Assembly: GCA_020431405.1 (NCBI GenBank)
Contig: JAGQIK010000162.1
Span: 1 to 49,313, forward strand
Length of the DNA stretch: 49,313 nucleotides
Source: Myxococcales bacterium
GTDB taxonomy: Bacteria > Myxococcota_A > Polyangia > GCA-2747355
Direction: 5' to 3'
Each line of letters starts with the position of its first letter. The first letter of the stretch is position 1. Below, piece by piece: positions 41,393 to 48,769 of the stretch. The notes beneath the pieces were generated by a model. The model worked only from the letters and a program-made list of their open reading frames with translations. It was not told where the DNA came from and did not search any database. The position numbers were made by a program, and so were the translations under genes.

Positions 41393-41419
41393 CTGGCCTC
41401 GGGCCTCGGGCCTCGGGCC
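41393..41419. repeat. Single arm of GCCTCGG heptads
   Basis: About three and a half GGCCTCG units directly after the PilZ-Hsp70 stop, followed by CGAGCGAAGCGAG. Same heptad as element A at 29463-29497, but no reverse-complement arm is found nearby. Confidence 0.75.
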
Positions 41420-41435
41420 GCGAGCGAAGCGAGCT

Positions 41436-42044
41436 CTAGATGCGGTCGCCGGCGATCAGCGTGTCGACGGCGCTGGCGCCGCGCTTGCCGATGCTGTGGA
41501 TGTTGACTGCGCCGCCGGTGTCGCCGACGAGGTACTGCTTGCCGCGCTGGCGGATCACCTTGGCCACGTTGGTGGCGGCGATGCGCGAGCCGAGCGCCGC
41601 GGTGGCGGCCTCGACATCCGACGCTGCGAGCGACTGACCCGCCTTGCCGGCGAAGTAGTAGCAGAGCAGGATGCGTGGCAGCTGGCTCGACTTGTCGATG
41701 ATGTTCTTTTTGATCTGACCCCAGCGCGCGTCCTTCTTGATCGCGCTGACCAGCTGCGACGGCGCCATCGTGCCGTTGCTCGCAGCGCTGGCGCCGGCGC
41801 TCGCGGCGCTCGTCGCCGCGGCCTTCTTGGCGGTCTTCTTTTTGGCAGCCTTCTTCTTGCTGGCCTTCCTGCCCGCCTTCTTGGCCGCCTTGGCGGCCTT
41901 CTTGGGGGCAGCCGTCGTCGTCGCCTTGCCCTCGATCTCGGCGCGCAGGGCGGCCAGCTTGCGATCGATGAAGCGCTTGCTCGACGACTCGACTTCGATC
42001 TCGATGTTTCCGATACGGCTGCGTACGCGGTAGACGTCGGCCAT
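41436..42044 (-). CDS. Histone-H1-like protein with possible winged-helix C-terminus
   Basis: A 202-residue protein. Residues 1-36 start ADVYRVRSRIGNIEIEVES and may form a small beta/helix domain. Residues about 40-75 are an Ala/Lys-rich tail (KKAAKAAKKAGRK, SKKKAAKKKTAKKAA) like eukaryotic H1 and bacterial AlgP/Hc1-type proteins. The C-terminal ~110 residues (LVSAIKKDARWGQIKKNII, LPRILLCYYFAGK, RIAATNVAKVIRQRGKQYLVG) look like a winged-helix DNA-binding domain. It therefore probably binds DNA. ATG 42044 is preceded by GGAGG (GGGAGGACGAGTCAG); a longer frame upstream is rejected because it would cover the operator array at 42077-42121. Confidence 0.75.
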   Translation of the reverse strand: MADVYRVRSRIGNIEIEVESSSKRFIDRKLAALRAEIEGKATTTAAPKKAAKAAKKAGRKASKKKAAKKKTAKKAAATSAASAGASAASNGTMAPSQLVSAIKKDARWGQIKKNIIDKSSQLPRILLCYYFAGKAGQSLAASDVEAATAALGSRIAATNVAKVIRQRGKQYLVGDTGGAVNIHSIGKRGASAVDTLIAGDRI

Positions 42045-42076
42045 CTGACTCGTCCTCCCTGAGCTCGAGGAAATTC

Positions 42077-42121
42077 CGTATCCGGATAGTGGGATAGCGT
42101 ATCCGATTCGTATCCGGATAC
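42077..42121 (-). promoter_or_regulatory. CGTATCCG triple site with two palindromes (operator-like)
   Basis: Three copies of CGTATCCG start at 42077, 42098 and 42109, 21 and 11 nt apart, i.e. on the same DNA face (two turns and one turn). The first and third copies are halves of the palindrome TATCCGGATA (42079-42088, 42111-42120), and GGATAGCGTATCC at 42092-42104 is a third inverted pair. All lie 33-77 nt upstream of the H1-like start. The arrangement is typical of a repressor or activator site; autoregulation by the downstream DNA-binding protein is possible. Confidence 0.6.
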
Positions 42122-42155
42122 TGTGGCGCGGATCCAAAATGCGCGTCAAGCGCTG

Positions 42156-42176
42156 GATCTGCCTGATCGGCAGATC
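42156..42176. promoter_or_regulatory. Perfect 8-bp hairpin GATCTGCC-TGATC-GGCAGATC
   Basis: Arms 42156-42163 and 42169-42176 are perfect reverse complements with a 5-nt loop. It lies between the end of the LPP20 lipoprotein gene (42261) and the operator array, in the minus-strand direction. No T-run follows, so it is either a weak terminator of the lipoprotein cluster or another binding site. Confidence 0.45.
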
Positions 42177-42260
42177 GCCGCGGACGACGGCTCCGCGGCC
42201 AGCGAATCGGCGGATCCAGTGTCGGGGAGTAGCGGGAGCGGGGAGGAGAGCGCGGGGGCG

Positions 42261-43319
42261 CTACTTGGTCAGCGCGGCTTCGATCTGGGCGGCGAGCTTG
42301 GGCACCACGTCGTAGCAGAGCTTCGACGCCACCAGCTGGATCGACTGCGCCAGCGTCTGGCGACCCGTCTTGACGTCGTGCGTGAAGGCGCCGAGCGTCT
42401 TGCCGTCGTCGCTGCCGGTGATGCGCATGTTGAGCGTGCCGCGCACCATCATCGTGCCGTTGTTGTAGCCGGCGCGCTTCATGTCGATCTTGCCGTGGAT
42501 CCACAGGTCGACGTCGCTCGAGCCTTCGAGCACCTGGATGCCGCGCTTCTGCAGCGCGCTGCCCAGGCAGCTCTGCACCTTGGCGCGCTCGCGGCCCTTG
42601 ATGTGGAAGCCGATCTTGATGCCGGCTTTGCTGCGCGTGAACTTCGCCACCAGGCGCGCGAAGCCCCACACCGGCGGCATGCCGCGCTTGTAGGGGCTGA
42701 CCACGCGCAGGTCGGCGTTGAGCGCTTCGCGGCGCTGCAGCAGGTTCATCGCCTTCTTGTAGTTGAGGTAGCGCGCCGTCTTGTTGCTGCGCTGGCGATC
42801 ACCCTCCTGCACCGAGGCCTGGATCTGCGCGTCGAGGCGCATGATCTCGCTGCGCAGCGTCTGCGCGGTGGAGTTGCGGTCGAGCAGCGCGAGGCAGTGG
42901 AAGGAGCCGTCGCCGTTCCAGACCTCTTTGATCTCGATCCCCTTGAGCGTGTAGTTGGTCGAGACCTGCGTCAGCTGCTGCACGTTCATCGCCTCGATGC
43001 GCACGCCGGCGCCCGAGCCGTTGACCTTGCTGAAGTGGCCCTGCCAGTCACGCGAGACCTGGCTGATGTTCGAGGAGAAGATCTTGGCGATGGCGGCGCG
43101 CGCGTCGCCCTCGCACGGCGTACGGCCGCGGCCGTGCCCGACGCCGAGCATGAACTCGCGGTCGGAGTAGCGGCTGCCAGCCTGGCCGCGATCAACCCAG
43201 GCCGGTTTGGCGCCACCCGACACCACGGCTCCGCCACCCGCGGGTGGATAGGCCGGGCCAGGTGGAGGGCCGCAAGCGGCGATGGCGACGACAGCCGCCG
43301 CAGTCATAAGCTTCTTCAT
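42261..43319 (-). CDS. LPP20-family-like lipoprotein
   Basis: A 352-residue lipoprotein: lipobox VAIAAC, then a Pro/Gly-rich stretch. The domain at about 35-170 (PAWVDRG.. YSDREFMLGVGHGRG, RAAIAKIF, LKGIEIKEVWNGDGSFHCLALLDR) has the LPP20 pattern, in which the DRxEAL-like and WxxxxG.xYALA elements bracket a beta-alpha fold. The second half (about 210-350) resembles a CsgG/LpoB-like strand pattern (IKIGFHIKGRERAKVQSCLGSALQKRGI, VDLWIHGKIDM). ATG 43319 has GGAGG 7 nt upstream. It is last of the five-gene envelope cluster. An outer-membrane location facing the periplasm is inferred. Confidence 0.8.
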   Translation of the reverse strand: MKKLMTAAAVVAIAACGPPPGPAYPPAGGGAVVSGGAKPAWVDRGQAGSRYSDREFMLGVGHGRGRTPCEGDARAAIAKIFSSNISQVSRDWQGHFSKVNGSGAGVRIEAMNVQQLTQVSTNYTLKGIEIKEVWNGDGSFHCLALLDRNSTAQTLRSEIMRLDAQIQASVQEGDRQRSNKTARYLNYKKAMNLLQRREALNADLRVVSPYKRGMPPVWGFARLVAKFTRSKAGIKIGFHIKGRERAKVQSCLGSALQKRGIQVLEGSSDVDLWIHGKIDMKRAGYNNGTMMVRGTLNMRITGSDDGKTLGAFTHDVKTGRQTLAQSIQLVASKLCYDVVPKLAAQIEAALTK

Positions 43320-43407
43320 CGAGTCACCTCCAACGCGAGCCACGCGTAGATTCTCTTGTCTGGCCGCGGAGCTTCTGGTCCGCGGCGATTCTCTGCCGCG
43401 CGCGCCG

Positions 43408-44832
43408 CTAGGGCAGCGTGCGGTAAAAGATGAACTGACGCTTGCCGGCGTCGACCTTGACGCCCGGAATCTGCAGCTGCTTGCCGCTGTCGAGCTCGAG
43501 CAGCACCGTGTGCGTGCCCGGCTTGACCCAGATGCGGCCCACGTCGATGCGCGCCGGAAGCGTGGTCCAGGCGCGCTTGTCGGCTTCCTCGAGCGCCTGG
43601 AACAGCGCGCTCGAGCCCTTGCTGAGCAGGAAGCCCAGCGCCTTCTTCTCGCCGCCGCCGATGGCGCCGGCCGCCTTGCTGGTTAGCACCTTGGTGATGG
43701 TGCGGATGATCGCGGCCTTGAAGATACGGCCCATCTTGTCGCGCAGGGTGACCCGCGCGATGCGGTTGAGCGGATACATCGTCTGCGTCAGCGCGCGCGC
43801 CGGGCCGTTGGTCATGAAGACCTTGTTGTGTGCCGGCGGGTGCGTGATCAGCTGCGGGAAGGCGATCTTGACCGTGGTCCAGCCGGCCGGCGTGACGGTG
43901 ATCGTCGTCTTGCGCATGAACTCGCCGCCCGGCTCGCCGTCACAGCGAAACGCCGCGGCCGTCTTGAAGATGCAGCGCACGAAGTAGTCGGTCTTGGACG
44001 GGCCCTCGCCGTTGAGGTGAAAGAGGATGATCTCGCCCATGCCGGCCTTGAAGTTGGCGACCGACTGCGCGCCAGCCGGTCCGGCCGCGGCCTGCGCCGC
44101 GTTGGCCTCTTCCGTGGAGTTGCTCAGCATCGCCGCGCGGTAGAGGTCGCCGGCCACGAACGCCGGCGGCTGCAGCCCGTAGTTGCCGGACCACTCCTTG
44201 GTGTAGACCTCCCAGGACTTCTTGTAGGCGATGCGCGCGTCGTCGTACTGCTTGTCCATCTCGAAGAGCAGGCCCATCAGCCAGTGCGCGAAGGCGTCCT
44301 GGTTGTAGGTCATGCGGCCCTTGGTCTTGGCGTTGGTCGCATAGAGCTGCAGCTTCTCGTTGATCTTGCGCGCCTCGACCATCGCCCCGTCGAACTTGCC
44401 CATGCCGAGGTAGGCGAAGGCCTTGAACACGTTGAGCAGCACGCGCTCGTAGGCCTCGCCCTTGTAGTCGGTGGCGGCCTCCGAGGAGAACGCCGCCTTG
44501 ATGTTCTTCGAGATCGACTTGGTGTAGAGCTCTTTGGTGCGGTTCTCGCACTTCTCGAAGACGTCAGCGGCCGCCTTGTACTGGCGCGTGAGGTAGAGCA
44601 GCATGCCCTCCTCCATCCAGAAGGCGACACGGTCCTGCTCTTTGAAGGCACCGTCCTTCTTCGCCTTGCGCAAAGTCGCCAGCGCACCGTCGTAGTTGCG
44701 TTCGAGCATGTACCCGCGGACGCGGCCGAGGGTCTTGACCATGTTGGCCTGGCCGCAGCCCACGGCGCTGATGACCAGCGCGGCGAGCAGGACGGGCCTG
44801 AGTGTGGGTCGCAGGGCCCTGACAATCCTCAC
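43408..44832 (-). CDS. COG3014-like TPR lipoprotein
   Basis: A 474-residue lipoprotein (lipobox ISAVGC). The N-terminal half has TPR-like helices: YMLERNYDGALATLRKAK, YLTRQYKAAADVFEKC, GMGKFDGAMVEARKINEKL and EMDKQYDDARIAYKKSWE. The middle and C-terminal parts are beta-rich (KTDYFVRCIFKTAAAF, TTITVTPAGWTTVKI). This matches the layout of COG3014-type lipoproteins, which commonly sit beside LpoB and LPP20 genes in Gram-negative bacteria. Probably an outer-membrane scaffold. GTG 44832 with a GGAGG site upstream. It lies 55 bp after LpoB. Confidence 0.8.
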   Translation of the reverse strand: MRIVRALRPTLRPVLLAALVISAVGCGQANMVKTLGRVRGYMLERNYDGALATLRKAKKDGAFKEQDRVAFWMEEGMLLYLTRQYKAAADVFEKCENRTKELYTKSISKNIKAAFSSEAATDYKGEAYERVLLNVFKAFAYLGMGKFDGAMVEARKINEKLQLYATNAKTKGRMTYNQDAFAHWLMGLLFEMDKQYDDARIAYKKSWEVYTKEWSGNYGLQPPAFVAGDLYRAAMLSNSTEEANAAQAAAGPAGAQSVANFKAGMGEIILFHLNGEGPSKTDYFVRCIFKTAAAFRCDGEPGGEFMRKTTITVTPAGWTTVKIAFPQLITHPPAHNKVFMTNGPARALTQTMYPLNRIARVTLRDKMGRIFKAAIIRTITKVLTSKAAGAIGGGEKKALGFLLSKGSSALFQALEEADKRAWTTLPARIDVGRIWVKPGTHTVLLELDSGKQLQIPGVKVDAGKRQFIFYRTLP

Positions 44833-44887
44833 GAGGAGCCTCCGTAGCTATTGAGAGAGAGCGTGAACAGCGGGGAATGCTCGGGGT

Positions 44888-45502
44888 CTACCACTGACTC
44901 GAACGGCGCTGGACGACCTTCTTGATGCGCTTCTGGCCGATCCAGACCTTCTTCTGCGACTGCACGTTGACCAGCTCCATGGTGGTCAGGTACGCGCGGA
45001 CCTCGGCGCCGCCGGCGGCGTCGTTCGACGAGATGACCCAGCCGTTGAGCACGAAGTCGGTGCCCGTCTCCTGCTGGTTCGACTTGACCGTCTTGTCCGA
45101 CGCGTTGGCCGCCTGGTCGCGGCGCTCGGCGCGCGCGGCGCCAGTCTCGTCGGAGGCGGCGACCACGTCCGCGATGCCCGAGTTGAGGATCTCGCGCTCG
45201 ACCTGCTTGGTGAAGAACTTGGTGTTGATGTGCTCGGAGGAGCGGTTGCGGATCGGGTAGAGCTTGACCACCGGCTTGCGGCCCTTCTCCTGCTTGAACT
45301 GCGAAGCCCACGGACGCGAGAGGCAGTCCTTGATCATCGCGTTGGCCACCTGATTGGCGTCGGTGTCGTTCCAGTTGCCCGACAGGTCCACCTGGGTGTT
45401 GGCGTTGGTGCGCTGCACCGTGGTGGCCGGGCCTTGCTGGTAGCAACCAGCCGTGGCCATAACGGCGCTGAACAGTAGGGCTGCTGCGATTCGGGTCTTC
45501 AT
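44888..45502 (-). CDS. lpoB: Penicillin-binding protein activator LpoB-like
   Basis: A 204-residue lipoprotein (lipobox ATAGC) with a clear LpoB pattern: VDLSGNWNDTDANQVANAMI, then KPVVKLYPIRNRSSEHINTKFFTKQVEREILNSG is the core, followed by AERRDQAANASDKTV, ETGTDFVLNGWVISS and WIGQKRIKK. In E. coli LpoB activates PBP1b from the outer membrane during peptidoglycan synthesis. The ATG at 45502 has AGGAG about 10 nt upstream. Neighbours are CsgG/FlgT-like and COG3014 lipoproteins. No PBP gene is in the window, so its target is unknown. Confidence 0.9.
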   Translation of the reverse strand: MKTRIAAALLFSAVMATAGCYQQGPATTVQRTNANTQVDLSGNWNDTDANQVANAMIKDCLSRPWASQFKQEKGRKPVVKLYPIRNRSSEHINTKFFTKQVEREILNSGIADVVAASDETGAARAERRDQAANASDKTVKSNQQETGTDFVLNGWVISSNDAAGGAEVRAYLTTMELVNVQSQKKVWIGQKRIKKVVQRRSSQW

Positions 45503-45532
45503 GGCGGTCTCGCTCCTGTGTCTCGTGCGGCG

Positions 45533-46780
45533 CTACAGCCGCGTCTCGAATTTGAGCTCGTCGATCACTCGACCAGTGAGGGTCGAATAAACTTTGAAGT
45601 GCGCCCGCCGGCTGCCCGGCGATCCGTAGAACTTACCCTCGAGCACCATCTCTACGCCACGCTTCCATAGCGAGCGGTAGGCGAAGAAGCGGCGACGGCG
45701 GCTCGACATGCGGGCGAGCCGGTTGACGCGGTTGCCCTCGATCTGCTGGAAAGAGGTGTTGCCCTCCGACATCTTGTCGAGCAGCACCTTGCGAAAGCGC
45801 CGCGCCAGCTTCTCGTTGGACCCAGCCTCGTCCACGATCCGTCCAACGGCGATGGCCCACTTGTACTTACGGTTGGTCACCGCCGCACCGAGGGCGATGC
45901 CGTCTTCGGGCATCGAGCCGCGCACTTTGACCTCGAAGCCGCCCGACACGCGGCGCGTGAAGTAGGCGGTGGCGACCGTCTTGGGGCCGTCGAGGCTGTC
46001 AGGGCTGCTCATGATGTTGAAGGGGATGCCGGGGCGCAGCCGACCGCCGTAGCCGCGCACCTTGACGGTGCGGCGACCGCTGTCCACCGAGTCGACCGTG
46101 CCGCTGACCTGGTAACGGCTCAGGCGCCAGCCGAGCGCGCGCATCGCCGCGTTGGCGCCGTCGTAGAAGGCGCGCGCGTTGACGTTGAGGAACATGTCAG
46201 CGTTGCTGCCGCGGCTGCTGCCGCCGGTCATTTTGGCGGCGATGCGCCGCGCCGCGACCCGCACGGCGATGCGCATCTTGCGGTAGCTGCGGAAGTCCAC
46301 GTCCTGCGCGACGGTGGTCTGCAGGTTGGTGGCGTCCATCACGTGCACGCTGAGGATGTAGGCGTCGCCGACGTGGCGCAGCTTGCCGGCGAGCACGTAC
46401 TGCGCGCGCAGATAGCGGCGCGCGGCGCGCATCACGCTCGGCTGCAGCACGCCGGTCCAGCGCAGGCCGTAGCGGCGCAGCATGCGCAGCACCATGCCGG
46501 CTTGCACGACGCGCAGCCGGCCCGAGTTGACCAGCTGCGTGACGAAGGTCGCCTGCGCGTTGCGCCCCATGGAGCTCCACACGCTGGGCGAGCTGAAAGG
46601 CAGCACGGCGACGACCGGTTTGCCCGAGACCTGACGCGGCGCGACGTCCGCGCGGGCGTGCGGGGCAGCGATCATCGGGGCCGCCATCATGACGGTGAGT
46701 GCCAGCCAGAAGGCGGGCTGTCGATGGCGCTTCGCTGGCATCGGCGAGTCGCCAAGCGACGCAAGACGCGAGGGCCTCAT
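45533..46780 (-). CDS. CsgG/FlgT-like envelope protein
   Basis: A 415-residue exported protein. The signal segment is within residues 14-45 (hydrophobic ALTVMMAAPMIAA, cleavage near ARA). Residues about 55-180 have the CsgG/TolB-like pattern: KPVVAVLPFSSPSVWSS, GRLRVVQAGMVLRMLRRYGL, AQYVLAGKL. Residues about 205-330 have repeated beta elements of SH3-like character (VSGTVDSVDSGRRTVKVRGYG, GGRLRPGIPFNI), as in the C-domain of FlgT. The last ~80 residues are basic. No lipobox is visible. ATG 46780 is chosen because GGAG lies 8 nt upstream; 46801 and 46741 are alternatives. It stands between LPP20 and LpoB genes. Confidence 0.75.
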   Translation of the reverse strand: MRPSRLASLGDSPMPAKRHRQPAFWLALTVMMAAPMIAAPHARADVAPRQVSGKPVVAVLPFSSPSVWSSMGRNAQATFVTQLVNSGRLRVVQAGMVLRMLRRYGLRWTGVLQPSVMRAARRYLRAQYVLAGKLRHVGDAYILSVHVMDATNLQTTVAQDVDFRSYRKMRIAVRVAARRIAAKMTGGSSRGSNADMFLNVNARAFYDGANAAMRALGWRLSRYQVSGTVDSVDSGRRTVKVRGYGGRLRPGIPFNIMSSPDSLDGPKTVATAYFTRRVSGGFEVKVRGSMPEDGIALGAAVTNRKYKWAIAVGRIVDEAGSNEKLARRFRKVLLDKMSEGNTSFQQIEGNRVNRLARMSSRRRRFFAYRSLWKRGVEMVLEGKFYGSPGSRRAHFKVYSTLTGRVIDELKFETRL

Positions 46781-46911
46781 ACCTAACTCCATCCACTCCA
46801 TCGCGTCGAGCGTGCTTTGGTGAGCGAGCTGCTCGGCTTCAGATGCGCGGCGACACGGTGGCTACGGCTGTTCGACTGAGGGTGTTTTGATGACCGGAGC
46901 TGCGTGCGCGC

Positions 46912-47502
46912 TTAGTGACCGCGAGCCGTCTTCTTGGCGAGCTCTTTGTCGAGATCGTTGAAGGCGCGACGCGCGTTGGCGCGCACGTAGGTCGCGATGC
47001 GCCTGTTGAGCCGGTTGGCGTCGTTGAGCGACTTCATGATGCCGTTCATGTCGAGGATCGCGAGCGCGTAGAGCGCACCCGACTGCGGGTCACGCCAGTG
47101 ATCGCGGATCTCGACGCCGCGCAGCGTGACTTCCGTGATCGTCTTCTGCGCCGCGACGACGTCCTGCTCTTCGGCGCTGGCCTGGAAGTTACCGGCCGTC
47201 GTGGAGCGCTGGTAGTCCTTCATCATCTTGGCGATGTAGGCGTGGAACATGGAGGCAACCGAGCCGCGCGCGCGGTTGTCGGAAGTCTGGCGAGCGAGGG
47301 AGATGTTCTGGATCCCAGTGACGATGCCAACCCCGTAGAAGGCCTTGCCGTTGGCGCCGTCGTAGGCGCCGCTGCCACGACGCACCCAGCGGGGTTTGCC
47401 ATCGGGCGTAACGCCATGGATCGGATGGCTGGGTCCCGCTTCGTAGGTAGCGCAAGCGGGGAGCATCGAAGCGGCCATAATAATGGCAAGACAGGTCCTC
47501 AT
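46912..47502 (-). CDS. LPP20-family lipoprotein
   Basis: A 196-residue lipoprotein with lipobox MLPAC. The mature part has PRWVRRGSGAYDGANGKAFYGVGIVTG, then ASMFHAYIAKMMKDYQ, TLRGVEIRDHWRDPQSGALYALAILDM, the standard LPP20 fold pattern (YGVG..., then W...G.LYALA.L). Its ATG at 47502 has a GGGAGG site 8 nt upstream. It is the first gene of the envelope cluster, and a promoter with a perfect TTGACA lies about 80-107 bp upstream. Relatives in Helicobacter and Vibrio (FlgP) are outer-membrane lipoproteins; the paralogue at 42261 is the other LPP20 here. Confidence 0.87.
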   Translation of the reverse strand: MRTCLAIIMAASMLPACATYEAGPSHPIHGVTPDGKPRWVRRGSGAYDGANGKAFYGVGIVTGIQNISLARQTSDNRARGSVASMFHAYIAKMMKDYQRSTTAGNFQASAEEQDVVAAQKTITEVTLRGVEIRDHWRDPQSGALYALAILDMNGIMKSLNDANRLNRRIATYVRANARRAFNDLDKELAKKTARGH

Positions 47503-47580
47503 CGTGGAATCCTCCCGTGCGGTGCTGTCTATGCAGCGCCGCCGATACGGTCGTCACAGCCCTCAGTGCGAACGCTCGCG

Positions 47581-47609
47581 AGGGTATTGCCGCGTACGAC
47601 CTGTGTCAA
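47581..47609 (-). promoter_or_regulatory. Sigma-70-type promoter of the envelope lipoprotein cluster
   Basis: On the minus strand, a consensus TTGACA (47609-47604) and TACCCT (47586-47581) are 17 nt apart. The inferred start of transcription is near 47574, with a ~70-nt leader before ATG 47502. Confidence 0.6.
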
Positions 47610-47781
47610 TGCGTCCTTCGCGTCGCCGCCGACGGGACGCTCACCACCCCGATGAGCCGACCCGATCGTCGTTGCATGCCTTTCGCCAGATACACGTGGA
47701 CGGTCTGTGTTACGGGCGCCGATGCACGATCTTTCCGGCTTACAGATCGGAGATTCTTCGCGAATGTGATCTGACGCACGG

Positions 47782-47946
47782 GTGAGTGGTGTGGATGGCG
47801 CATCGAAGCGCGGCTTCGACGTCCGCGTGCGCGGCGCTATTCAAGAGGCCAAGCGCGCGGCGCGCGATCGCGACATGGATGGCAGGATGGTCGTGCGGGA
47901 GCGGCGGGTGCGGCGGGTGCGGGAGCGGCAGGCGGCGGAGAGCTAG
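47782..47946 (+). CDS. Possible small basic protein (54 aa)
   Basis: A frame from GTG 47782 to TAG 47946 gives a basic peptide (FDVRVRGAIQEAKRAARDRD and RERRVRRVRERQ) that would be largely helical. No ribosome-binding site is obvious. It overlaps the 3' end of the winged-helix gene on the other strand. Arg-rich products are common artefacts of GC-rich DNA, so coding is doubtful. Confidence 0.2.
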   Translation: MSGVDGASKRGFDVRVRGAIQEAKRAARDRDMDGRMVVRERRVRRVRERQAAES

Positions 47947-48365
47947 CCGATGGCCTTCTCGGAGCGGAAGCGGGTCATGAACTCGGCGAGGTTCGCGCGG
48001 AAACGCTCTCGGATGCTGAGCACTTCCTCGTCGAGCTCGTCGACGGGCTCGCTGTTGAAGAAGTCGTGCTCGAGGCGCGTGAAGCCGTCGAGCTTCTCGA
48101 GCGTCTTGCTCATCTCGCGCGGAGCCGCGACCAGCACGCCCATCTCCGTTAGCTTTCTGACGACCTTTTCACACTTGCTCTCGGAAATCCGTGCCTCGCT
48201 GGCAACGTCGGCGAGGCTGCGTTTTCCGTCAAAAAGCTCTGCGATCTTGAGGACGACAGGCGGGAGGCCACCAGCAGCGTCACAATCGGCGTCATAGGCG
48301 TAGGTCGACGAGGTTTCGGTCATTTCTTCTTCAATTCGGGCGATGGCGGCGCTGGCTCTCGTCAT
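47943..48365 (-). CDS. Winged-helix domain protein
   Basis: A 140-residue protein. Residues about 35-85 (VVLKIAELFDGKRSLADVAS, EARISESKCEKVVRKLTEMGVLV) fit the winged-helix scaffold seen in many myxobacterial regulators, in which a DGxRslxdIa helix precedes the recognition helix. The C-terminal ~45 residues are acidic and helical (EPVDELDEEVLSIRERFRANLAEF). The N-terminus is Ala/Glu-rich. ATG 48365 has GAGGAG 6 nt upstream, which decides for it over ATG 48323. Probably a transcriptional or signalling adaptor; target unknown. Confidence 0.7.
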   Translation of the reverse strand: MTRASAAIARIEEEMTETSSTYAYDADCDAAGGLPPVVLKIAELFDGKRSLADVASEARISESKCEKVVRKLTEMGVLVAAPREMSKTLEKLDGFTRLEHDFFNSEPVDELDEEVLSIRERFRANLAEFMTRFRSEKAIG

Positions 48366-48498
48366 GTGCGGCTCCTCGGGGGCTAGGCTCGCTTGCCGTG
48401 TCGCGGCGTGTGCTTGGGCTCCATACGGAGCAAGTCGCGGGCCAGGACACGAAATCTCAGATCACGGGCTTTTGCGCCACGAAGTGTGTCATCGACGA

Positions 48499-48525
48499 TG
48501 TGCCATCCACGACGTGAATGGCACA
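48499..48525. promoter_or_regulatory. 27-bp near-perfect palindrome
   Basis: Twelve of thirteen base pairs match around a central A (arms TGTGCCAT and ATGGCACA, inner CCACG/CGTG). Only the 9th pair fails. A second perfect 11-nt palindrome, CATCGACGATG, lies at 48490-48500. It is 134 bp upstream of the winged-helix start. Its symmetry suggests a dimeric regulator's site rather than a terminator, as no T-run follows on either strand. Confidence 0.55.
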
Positions 48526-48575
48526 GCCTCTGGCAGATCCCAGTGATAACCGCCTCGCTCACTTTCTGCGTATCA

Positions 48576-48589
48576 GGCGCCGAAGCGCC
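48576..48589 (-). terminator. UUCG-tetraloop hairpin, possible terminator-like structure
   Basis: On the minus strand GGCGC-TTCG-GCGCC forms a stem with the very stable C(UUCG)G loop. It lies about 180 bp downstream of the CAP-domain gene. No U-run follows, so it may only stabilise a 3' end. Confidence 0.3.
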
Positions 48590-48769
48590 CTCGTGCGTGT
48601 GCTGCTCGTGATGGCAGTGCCGACAGGGCGGTTGCAGGTGACACCTTCGTGGACGTCACATGCGTCAGGCAGCCAAGGCGGCCGGCGTTGCAGCCGACGT
48701 CGCTCGTCCCATGCGAGTGGGGACGATCTACCCCGTTGGCGGCGAGCTGTTGCTCGCAGTCAAGGGCCG

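Larger units (their letters stand above)
48366..48769. other. Gap without a supported gene
   Basis: No frame here has a recognisable protein; the + strand frames are shadows. The region holds a large palindrome at 48499-48525 and a UUCG-loop hairpin at 48576-48589. The promoter of the winged-helix gene must be between about 48366 and 48480, but no clear -35/-10 pair is visible. Confidence 0.55.

Noticed and set aside
40410-42062. Plus-strand frame of 550 codons continuing past the PilZ-Hsp70 stop
   Set aside because: It is an out-of-frame shadow of the Hsp70 part that runs on antisense to the H1-like gene; Arg/Ala-rich product without domains.
47606-47803. 65-codon minus-strand frame upstream of the LPP20 lipoprotein
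   Set aside because: No ribosome-binding site or domain; it covers the candidate promoter at 47581-47609 only at its 3' end, and looks like chance.
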